19,859 nucleotides of DNA from an uncultured Bacilli bacterium (GTDB taxonomy: Bacteria; Bacillota_I; Bacilli_A; RF39; UBA660). The position numbers and the translations under genes are program-made. The DNA lies in NCBI GenBank assembly GCA_934183185.1, contig CAKPSO010000025.1, positions 1 to 19,859 of the forward strand, in the 5' to 3' direction. This document shows, in pieces, positions 12,687 through 18,566 of the stretch. Position 1 is the stretch's first letter; the number at the start of each line of letters is the position of its first letter. The notes under the pieces are model-generated. The model searched no databases. It saw only the letters and a list, made by a program, of their open reading frames with translations, and had not been told where the DNA came from.

Positions 12687-14334
12687 CTAAATCACCTCTA
12701 TTAATACTTTCATATAAACGATTCAAACTGCACTCAAATGCACCGATCCCAGAGAAGAAACTACTTAATCTCAAATCATCGAACAGATAAGGCATAGCCT
12801 TATACAATTCAACCAATATGTAATATAAAACATCTACTACGATGGAATTTCCTGCTTGCTTATACAACTGACTGTTGCTTACCATCTTCTCAGCAGCCTC
12901 AAAATTCTCATCTGAGAACCCCATAAGTCTAAAACACTCCTTCGGAGTAAGCTTTCTGATTCTAATAGGCGATTCAATTCTACAAACCCCTGTCTCAGTT
13001 GCAGTAATTGTTGGACAAATCTGACCATTTTCCTGAACTCTACCTCTTCTTGTTTTAGATTCTGGATATGATAAATCAGCTACGCCACCAAGTTCACATT
13101 CGATATATCCTTTCTTAGTTGCCTGACGAATTGCAATCTTATTACCCTCACCCTTATTTGTTGTAAGAGTCGGTGCTAATCCATTCTCATCAAACACATT
13201 ACCATTCATACCTTTACCAGATGGATTTATGTTTCCAATATTATCTACTTTAATTTGTACTGGCTGCTTATATGATGTTGCTAATAATGTTGGACTTATG
13301 CCATCTGTAGAATATACACCACCCTTTTGATGATTATCTGTTCTTCCAACTTCAAGAACAGCGGCTCCTTCAGACTTTCTGTTTGAAATTCCTCTGTCTT
13401 CTCTCGCAGTAAGACAATTTGCGATTTCAATCTGTTTTGTATTGTTATATGATTTGTCAATACCCTGCATAATATGGGGTTGTCTGCCACCACCTTGCAT
13501 AGTAGTCAATGTCGGTGAAATATTATTAGCATCCCACACACCACCTGCATAACCAGTCCCGAAATCAGGTCTATTTACATTTCCGACAAACTTAGGTGTA
13601 TTAGTTCCCTCATCTGATTTATCAATATGTAATGTCTGAATAAACTTCTGAACCTTATCTTCTGAGATATAGAACTTCTCATCAACATTCTCTTCAAGAA
13701 TATCTTTTAATCTCATTCCATTATCGAATGGTTCAGGATATGTAAACTTACCGTTATCCAATTCTTTCTTAATAAAAATCAGATATACACGCTCTCTATT
13801 TTGAGGAATACCATAGTCTTTTGCGTTAAGGACTTTCCAGTACACATTGTATCCATACTCATCCAACTCATCTGTGAACATCTTAAACGTATCTTTAAAC
13901 TGCTTTCTTACAATATTCTTTACATTCTCGTACATACCAAAATTCGGTTTATTAGCTCTGATGACTCTTAAATACTCTACCAAAAGAGATGAACGAGTCT
14001 TCTCAATGTTATTACTTCCGCAGCATGGACATTTATCTCTTTCTGACCAATGAACTGTCAGTGGATTATACTCATGTCCACAATCTTTACAAGTCCATAC
14101 AGAACCTTTCTGCTTACCAGCGACCGAAAAATCCTGACATGGTGATCCTCCGCAAATCATGTTAAATGGTTTAAGTTTTGTTTCATCAACCTTAGTAATA
14201 TCACCAAGATTTTTACTTCCATCCTCATTGTGGATAGCACAATAAGAACTTGTTGCATATTTATCGAACTCACAGAAGTTCACTAACTTCCAGTTCTTCT
14301 CACAATAATTATTTTTTTCTTTATTCTCTGTCAA
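12682..14334 (-). CDS. Circularly permuted C5-cytosine DNA methyltransferase, 550 aa
   Basis: A C5-cytosine DNA methyltransferase with rearranged motifs. Residues 14-27 (KNWKLVNFCEFDKY) are motif II; GGSPCQDFS (62-70) is the catalytic PCQ loop with C66; an inserted zinc ribbon follows (C82/C85, C102/C104-C105); YENV (135-138) is motif VI; QNRERVYL (178-185) motif VIII; RKLTPKECFRLMGF (460-473) motif IX; QAGNSIVVDV (493-502) motif X. The SAM-binding motif I, normally at the N-terminus, is instead at the C-terminus: SSFFSGIGAFECSLNRL (524-540). The region between VIII and IX (about 250-455) is large and contains repeated 'G-x-V-x(5)-I-x-PT-L-T' units. TTG 14334 is the start (AAAGGA upstream, in-frame TAA before it). 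No restriction gene is nearby. Confidence 0.88.
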   Translation of the reverse strand: MTENKEKNNYCEKNWKLVNFCEFDKYATSSYCAIHNEDGSKNLGDITKVDETKLKPFNMICGGSPCQDFSVAGKQKGSVWTCKDCGHEYNPLTVHWSERDKCPCCGSNNIEKTRSSLLVEYLRVIRANKPNFGMYENVKNIVRKQFKDTFKMFTDELDEYGYNVYWKVLNAKDYGIPQNRERVYLIFIKKELDNGKFTYPEPFDNGMRLKDILEENVDEKFYISEDKVQKFIQTLHIDKSDEGTNTPKFVGNVNRPDFGTGYAGGVWDANNISPTLTTMQGGGRQPHIMQGIDKSYNNTKQIEIANCLTAREDRGISNRKSEGAAVLEVGRTDNHQKGGVYSTDGISPTLLATSYKQPVQIKVDNIGNINPSGKGMNGNVFDENGLAPTLTTNKGEGNKIAIRQATKKGYIECELGGVADLSYPESKTRRGRVQENGQICPTITATETGVCRIESPIRIRKLTPKECFRLMGFSDENFEAAEKMVSNSQLYKQAGNSIVVDVLYYILVELYKAMPYLFDDLRLSSFFSGIGAFECSLNRLYESINRGDLD

Positions 14335-14561
14335 AATCCTTTAATCTACAGAGATTGCGCAATCATTTTTACCTAGGAGTTACTGTTAAATCCTTTCATT
14401 TTAATATTATTTTGTTGTAAAATCACTCGAAAATAGGCACGTCTGCCTAATCGAATGAAAAAAATATTTCTTGTTACTTTTTATTTGGAAAATTTGGCTG
14501 ATCAGCCTTTGAATAGATTTACTTCTATATTAGATTATTCTCTACTTTATACTAATTATTT
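14335..14561 (-). promoter_or_regulatory. Regulatory intergenic region with several dyads
   Basis: A 227-base gap without a gene, the largest between genes apart from the omega-RNA region. It holds two perfect 12-base palindromes, GATTGCGCAATC (14353-14364) and GGCTGATCAGCC (14496-14507), plus a hairpin TAGGCA-GACG-TGCCTA (minus strand, 14449-14434) followed by TTTTC. The hairpin could be a weak intrinsic terminator closing the operon that ends at 14562; the palindrome next to the methyltransferase start could be an operator, since many C5 methyltransferases control their own synthesis. No convincing -35/-10 pair was found by eye. Confidence 0.4.
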
Positions 14562-14786
14562 TTAGAACAATTTTTCATGTTGTATATCAGTCCAATGAAT
14601 AAGTTTCATTGAACCATGTACATTACGATACCATCTATACCCTTTTGTATTACTACTTGGTTTAACATGTTTACCGTAATAGAATATTTTTTCACCATCC
14701 TCAAAGTCTGTAGAAAAATATATGCGATTGGGATGTCTTATGTAATAAGTTTCTTGTGGAAAATTTGCATTACTATAGTCTAACAC
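14562..14786 (-). CDS. Hypothetical protein, 74 aa
   Basis: I do not recognise this protein. It starts at GTG 14786 with AAGGTAAG seven to eight bases upstream and follows the gene above by 15 bases, so it is likely the last gene of the RNA-repair operon. The sequence is rich in aromatics and histidine (ETYYIRHPNRIYFSTDF, GEKIFYYGKHVK, GYRWYRNVHGSMKLIHW), beta-rich, without membrane segments or cysteines. Function unknown. Confidence 0.6.
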   Translation of the reverse strand: MLDYSNANFPQETYYIRHPNRIYFSTDFEDGEKIFYYGKHVKPSSNTKGYRWYRNVHGSMKLIHWTDIQHEKLF

Positions 14787-14801
14787 TTTTCTTACCTTGC
14801 T

Positions 14802-15257
14802 CTACTTCCCAAATGGATTCTCCATAATACAATGGTCAACCATATCTTTAAATGCAAAAGGTGAATCAATCACTCTGTTTGAATATCTGAAACGCTTTAA
14901 AAAATCAAGTACAGCATATGCATCTTTATGTGATAATGGAATAAACTTCACATATTCAGGGCGACCTTTTATACATACAACCGCCCAAGAATGGTCGTCA
15001 GAACAAAAACCAACATCAGTTCCGACATCTACCATCGAGTTCATCATCTTGTGACAATCATCAACCAATTTGTGAGAATTTTTATATGTAATAGTTGCGT
15101 CAGATAATTGAATATTAGCATATCTATATCTACCCTCTGCGTCTTTGCATTTTTCTATTGCATCTTTATATGATTTTTTAGCTGCTTCCACTTGAAACAA
15201 ATCATCCTCTAATAACCAATGTCTCAATTTATCTCGTATTTTATCCTTTAATTTCAT
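14802..15257 (-). CDS. Phage protein with N-terminal helical region, 151 aa
   Basis: ATG 15257 follows GTGAGGTGAAAT, a good ribosome site overlapping the end of the small membrane protein gene. Residues 1-70 are helical and charged (KLKDKIRDKLRHWLLEDDLFQVEAAKKSYKDA), a probable coiled coil. The C-terminal half (GFCSDDHSWAVVCIKGRPEYVKFIPLSHKDAYAVLDFLKRF, cut here for length) looks like a compact alpha/beta domain. I recall similar proteins in clostridial phages but cannot assign a role. It is in the same tight cluster as kptA. Confidence 0.65.
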   Translation of the reverse strand: MKLKDKIRDKLRHWLLEDDLFQVEAAKKSYKDAIEKCKDAEGRYRYANIQLSDATITYKNSHKLVDDCHKMMNSMVDVGTDVGFCSDDHSWAVVCIKGRPEYVKFIPLSHKDAYAVLDFLKRFRYSNRVIDSPFAFKDMVDHCIMENPFGK

Positions 15258-15265
15258 ATTTCACC

Positions 15266-15427
15266 TCACTTATCTTCTTTCCAATCAACCATAATAAATG
15301 ATAAAAAGCCCAAACATATCTCTATTAATAAAATTTTCCATAATTCAACTGGTTCAGGAAAAATAAAATTCATTAATAAATTTAATGTCATAAGCCATAT
15401 TAAAAATCTTATTTTAGATTTATACAT
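15266..15427 (-). CDS. Small two-helix membrane protein, 53 aa
   Basis: A short gene from ATG 15427 (GGAGAATAACTATG, good ribosome site shared with the end of the upstream gene) to TGA 15266. The product has two hydrophobic helices, about residues 7-24 (RFLIWLMTLNLLMNFIF region) and 31-47 (ILLIEICLGFLSFIMV), joined by PEPVELW, and a charged tail WKEDK. It should sit in the cytoplasmic membrane. Size and topology allow a holin-like or exclusion protein, but there is no endolysin beside it, and the spacing within the kptA cluster suggests a regulatory or accessory membrane role instead. Confidence 0.72.
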   Translation of the reverse strand: MYKSKIRFLIWLMTLNLLMNFIFPEPVELWKILLIEICLGFLSFIMVDWKEDK

Positions 15428-15429
15428 AG

Positions 15430-15975
15430 TTATTCTCCATTCGTTATCATATCCAAAAACAACAACTCGTCTTTTTTCAATGTAATGTCATAATCTTTCC
15501 ACTTTTCCATCAGTTCTCTTGTGTCAAATCCATGCTCTGCAATCACAGCATAACCATGTGGAGTCTTATGACAGTCATTGTGGATACCTAATAATCCCAA
15601 ATCTGTTCTAAATTGACCAAGCAATTTATCATCATCCACATCAAAATCAAACAGCCATTTACTCTCATCTCGATTTCGTACCTGCCGTGCAACGGATGCT
15701 AATGTACGATTTAGTTGTGTCATACTCGGCTTGTCTCTCAACAGACGGATAATAAACTCTTCTCTGATTTTTTCTTCGTTTCTTGAATTGACGGATCTAT
15801 ATAATCTTATCTGCTTACCAGGAAGTCCTTTAGTTGCAAAGTTCTTAAATTCTTCAATCACTTTATCTTCATTCTCTTTGTATTCAAGGATTGTTTTGAC
15901 TCGTTCCTTAAAATTCGGAATGTCCTTATTATCCTTGTTACGAGAACGAATCAAATATACATATAAATTTGACAT
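15430..15975 (-). CDS. RNA-repair-associated protein, possible primase-like fold, 181 aa
   Basis: The gene starts at ATG 15975, four bases after kptA stops, with GGAGAATAATACA as a ribosome site. The core reads LYRSVNSRNEEKI, then KWLFDFDVDDDK, then KTPHGYAVIAEHGFDTREL, then DITLKKDELLFLDM. An hhhDxD strand, a following (S/T)-x-H-G strand and a late hD strand are the three active-site elements of archaeo-eukaryotic primase (AEP) folds, so a small AEP-like or related nucleic-acid enzyme is possible. I have not seen this assigned to the family, and it is shorter than typical primases. Its overlap with kptA suggests a shared RNA-processing role; that is inference. Confidence 0.6.
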   Translation of the reverse strand: MSNLYVYLIRSRNKDNKDIPNFKERVKTILEYKENEDKVIEEFKNFATKGLPGKQIRLYRSVNSRNEEKIREEFIIRLLRDKPSMTQLNRTLASVARQVRNRDESKWLFDFDVDDDKLLGQFRTDLGLLGIHNDCHKTPHGYAVIAEHGFDTRELMEKWKDYDITLKKDELLFLDMITNGE

Positions 15976-15988
15976 TGTATTATTCTCC
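15973..15988 (-). repeat. GGAGAATAATACAATG junction motif, copy 5
   Basis: Here the motif does serve as the ribosome site: GGAG lies eight bases from the ATG at 15975, and GGA GAA TAA are the last codons of kptA. Confidence 0.6.
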
Positions 15989-16522
15989 TTCTAAATAACA
16001 GATTGGTACTTCTTTTGTAAGCCATACACCATTTTGAGATAAAAAGAATTTATATCCGTCATTATACATATCTTTTGCTCTAACCTTATAAATAAACGGT
16101 TCTCCATGTCTGCTACCAACATTTTTTGCTGTTTCAATATCTTTTGATAGATGGACATATAAACGGCTCTTAGAGATTAATCCTTGCCTATTGATTGAAG
16201 AACAATATTTGACACCTGTTCCATGATATAACATATCTGGTGGAATACACTCTTTTAATTCCACATCAACTTTTATAGAGTGACCTTGATTTGCTCTTAT
16301 AAGCGTCTTCTCTCGATTAAATGAATATCTCTGTTTAGAATCTTCTTCTACAATTTTTTCAAGCATTTTCATTGTAATCGTCTGAGTTTTATTGATTCCT
16401 TTTAATAGATCTGACACATTAGCCCAACCATGTTCGTCTAATGTGATACCAATAACATCAGGTCTATGTCTAAGAATTAAGGCTATGTATTTGCTTAAAT
16501 CATTTTGCTCTTTATTCGTCAT
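15980..16522 (-). CDS. kptA: RNA 2'-phosphotransferase KptA/Tpt1, 180 aa
   Basis: KptA/Tpt1 moves an internal RNA 2'-phosphate to NAD+, giving ADP-ribose cyclic phosphate and a repaired junction. The family signatures are all present: LSKYIALILRHRP (9-21, catalytic R18-H19), GITLDEHGWANVSDLL (25-40), DSKQRYSFN (61-69, R65), IRANQGHS (75-82), YHGT (99-102), LYVHLS (121-126) and GSRHGEP (136-142). Full length for the family. ATG 16522 has GGAGATAGTATT upstream; the open frame to 16552 overlaps the gene before. With the kinase-phosphatase-ligase at 3202-5400 the window encodes both end-healing/sealing and 2'-phosphate removal, suggesting RNA repair of the yeast/plant type in which ligation leaves a 2'-phosphate. 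Confidence 0.95.
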   Translation of the reverse strand: MTNKEQNDLSKYIALILRHRPDVIGITLDEHGWANVSDLLKGINKTQTITMKMLEKIVEEDSKQRYSFNREKTLIRANQGHSIKVDVELKECIPPDMLYHGTGVKYCSSINRQGLISKSRLYVHLSKDIETAKNVGSRHGEPFIYKVRAKDMYNDGYKFFLSQNGVWLTKEVPICYLEGE

Positions 16523-16526
16523 AATA

Positions 16527-16760
16527 CTATCTCCACTCTCCAATATACTCACAACATTCTTTTTTGAATTTTTCCAATATATGTATTAAGTTATCTATTT
16601 CATAAGAATCCTTAAATGTTATCCCGATTATTTCAGGCTTAGATATATCAATATTGTCATCATAGGGCAATGGTTTCATATAACAATTAAATCTGACATT
16701 CAAACCTTTATGTGTCAATGTTATTTGATTGACATTTTCTTTATTTCCTACAACTTTCAA
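16527..16760 (-). CDS. Hypothetical protein, 77 aa
   Basis: I do not recognise this protein. The frame is open to 16850, but that extension covers the inverted repeat and leader, so I start at TTG 16760, which has GGAGGTG six bases upstream. The sequence is small and beta-rich at first (VNQITLTHKGLNVRFNCYMKP), followed by EIIGITFKDSYEIDNLIHILEKF and a terminal CCEYIGEWR. It is the first gene of the kptA operon, four bases before kptA. Its last codons (GGA GAG TGG AGA) contain the ribosome site for kptA. Confidence 0.6.
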   Translation of the reverse strand: MKVVGNKENVNQITLTHKGLNVRFNCYMKPLPYDDNIDISKPEIIGITFKDSYEIDNLIHILEKFKKECCEYIGEWR

Positions 16761-16815
16761 AAAGATCACCTCCAAAAATTTCTCAAGAAATGTGCGTTTA
16801 CTGTGAATGCAAAAT

Positions 16816-16867
16816 ATATACCATATATAGTATATACTACTTATTTTCAATACTATATATGGTATAT
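16816..16867. promoter_or_regulatory. Twin-operator inverted repeat, copy 2, with candidate promoter
   Basis: Two 18-base perfect reverse-complement arms (16816-16833, ATATACCATATATAGTAT, and 16850-16867) flank a 16-base spacer. The arms match the arms at 11937-11984 at nearly every position (ATAC-C/A-ATATATAGTAT). On the minus strand TTGAAA (16850-16845) and TATATG (16827-16822) are 17 bases apart, again with the -10 in one arm and the -35 between the arms. It lies about 60 bases upstream of the kptA operon start. Confidence 0.7.
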
Positions 16868-16876
16868 TTATAACAA

Positions 16877-17266
16877 TTACTCGCTTAATTCTGCAAGTGC
16901 TTTATCCAGATCCTCATCAGACATGTTTTCAAGTGCTGCATCCTGTCTCTTAGCCTTGATTTCAAGCAATCTCTGTCTCATCTCAGCATTCTTCTTAGCA
17001 TCTTCTCTCTTCTGCTTCTCATCCAACTTCACACTAACAATATACTTGACAATTTCAATCTTGTTAGAAATCTCCTCGTCTTCCTTTGACTTAGTATTCA
17101 GAAGACTTTCTTCCTCAGACTTCTTTGCTTCTGCATTGAGTGTCTTAAATACTGAGTCCAGATTTGTGAGAGACAAATCCCACAAATCAATTACGTTAAT
17201 CATTCCTCTGAATGGGAACTGATAGTTTGCTCTTGTTGCATTAATAAATAATTCGTTGTTTGTCAT
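16877..17266 (-). CDS. Conserved phage protein, 129 aa
   Basis: The opening NNELFINATRANYQFPFRGMINVIDLWDLSLTNLDSVFKTL (cut: NELFxxATRxxxxFxxxGxxxxxDLWDLxLxxLDxxxKxL) matches a protein I recall as common in Firmicutes phages, typically of 125-160 residues, with a 'LWDL' core and a C-terminal lysine-rich helix. Residues 75-128 are such a helix (SVKLDEKQKREDAKKNAEMRQRLLEIKAKRQDAALE region). Function is unknown; it is often near early replication or recombination genes. ATG 17266 follows AAAAGGAGATTATTATT. It is the only gene between the iscB element and the twin operator. Confidence 0.78.
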   Translation of the reverse strand: MTNNELFINATRANYQFPFRGMINVIDLWDLSLTNLDSVFKTLNAEAKKSEEESLLNTKSKEDEEISNKIEIVKYIVSVKLDEKQKREDAKKNAEMRQRLLEIKAKRQDAALENMSDEDLDKALAELSE

Positions 17267-17324
17267 AATAATAATCTCCTTTTAAAAAATATAATCAATT
17301 GTGTATAAATATAGATAAATGTGT

Positions 17325-18566
17325 TCAAGATACATTGTCTAACCAATATATTTTGGAATATTTCCAAAGCAATTTACATTTTTTCGCATTAACTTTCTTA
17401 CAATGTTTTGTTGAACTTTGGAAATTAATAGCATTTTGTTCTGGATATAAAGCTGTTACATATCCTCTATGAGTTTCTCCATTTCTAAAAGTGTACTCAA
17501 CCAAATCCCTATGCTTAATTCCCAGAACATTATCTGTCTTAGCTTTGCTTTGCCTTCGCATAGGTTTTATTACCCATTCTTTAATTTCACATGTATCTGG
17601 TCTCAAGTCTGTAATACATATGGCATCATTAGAATGTGATTTTGCAATATCCCAGTCAATACGTTTATTAGCTGTATCACCTCCGTTAGTCAAATATAGT
17701 ATTTCTAAATTTGATAACTGTTCTCTCAGCCATTTCTTACCTATCATTACGTGTTGTGCGTAGTTGAGGTTCTTGTTATCACAAGAATTTAACAAAGCAA
17801 AGTATCTGTCCATATATAATTCTTCTATACCTTCTGTTTTTTGGTGACATTTTGTACATAACGTGATAAGATTGCCAAGTGTATTTGAACCTTTTAATCT
17901 TTTTGGTTTAATGTGATGAACTTCTAATCTACAATTAGATTTTCCACATTCCATACATTTACAGTCGTCTCGTAAAATTACCGCTTTACGAATATTCTCA
18001 TCCAACCTATTGGATTTTTGATATTGCCACCGATATGGTTTATAACCATCAGTCAATACTCGTATGTCAATAGCAACATCTTCTAGCCAATAATTCGTTA
18101 TATTTATCCACTTTTTAAGTTGATTGATAACTCTTATTGTTGCTTGACGTTTCTGTAAAATACTTGGTGCAATTCTTCCTTTTCGTTTAGAAGATTTTCT
18201 GTTATTAAATCTTGCTTGCCTATATCTTTTGTGATAACGGTGATAACGTCTATATCCACGTCTAACATCTATAAGATGTTTCACATTATTACGCTGTTCA
18301 ATGATTCCTTTAAAAACTACTTTATTTCGTGTTTGACATTTCTGTACTAATGCAATACCAACATGGAGACCGCCATCATCTATTCCACAACGAAATTCAT
18401 CTTTACAAATTTCTTTGTCTGGAATTTTCTTTTTAAGTTGTATTACCATAGGATATTTGCTGACCAATGTTGCTCGTTTCTTACGAATAAGAAACCAAGC
18501 TTTCTGTTCTTTTGTTGGTGCTAATTGTTTATTATTAGCATCCAATACAAAAGCATAATTTGTCAT
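17325..18566 (-). CDS. iscB: IscB RNA-guided nuclease (RuvC-HNH), 413 aa
   Basis: IscB is the transposon-encoded, omega-RNA-guided DNA nuclease related to the ancestor of Cas9. Residues 6-44 are the PLMP-type N-terminal domain (VLDANNKQLAPTKEQKAWFL). RuvC-I is GIDDGG with D63; the arginine-rich bridge helix is at 101-130 (RRGYRRYHRYHKRYRQARFNNR); RuvC-II is LEDVAID with E162; the HNH domain is at about 196-245 (CKCMECG, LEVHHIKPK, GNLITLCTKCHQ, H217/H218); RuvC-III is KSHSNDA with H311 and D314. The C-terminal 345-413 is the target-interaction domain. All catalytic positions I can place are intact, and length is normal. The start is ATG 18566 (GGAAGGTG upstream); an in-frame upstream Met at 18641 lies in the RNA region. 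No TnpA transposase is present. Confidence 0.95.
   Translation of the reverse strand: MTNYAFVLDANNKQLAPTKEQKAWFLIRKKRATLVSKYPMVIQLKKKIPDKEICKDEFRCGIDDGGLHVGIALVQKCQTRNKVVFKGIIEQRNNVKHLIDVRRGYRRYHRYHKRYRQARFNNRKSSKRKGRIAPSILQKRQATIRVINQLKKWINITNYWLEDVAIDIRVLTDGYKPYRWQYQKSNRLDENIRKAVILRDDCKCMECGKSNCRLEVHHIKPKRLKGSNTLGNLITLCTKCHQKTEGIEELYMDRYFALLNSCDNKNLNYAQHVMIGKKWLREQLSNLEILYLTNGGDTANKRIDWDIAKSHSNDAICITDLRPDTCEIKEWVIKPMRRQSKAKTDNVLGIKHRDLVEYTFRNGETHRGYVTALYPEQNAINFQSSTKHCKKVNAKKCKLLWKYSKIYWLDNVS

Noticed and set aside
12682..12790. C-terminal FSGIGAFE segment as the start of a separate, truncated methyltransferase gene
   Set aside because: It is continuous in frame with motif X, has no start codon or ribosome site, and the N-terminus of the same protein lacks exactly this segment.
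12970..13550. Intein or intron inside the methyltransferase
   Set aside because: The region reads as continuous repeated units with no splicing motifs, and the frame stays open throughout.
14434..14449. Strong rho-independent terminator
   Set aside because: The stem is only 6 bp and the T-run is four bases on the minus strand; kept only as a possible weak terminator within the intergenic entry.
16710..17222. 170-codon plus-strand frame rich in Ser/Leu
   Set aside because: It is the antisense of the 16877-17266 protein and runs across the twin operator; no ribosome site, and composition is typical of a shadow frame.
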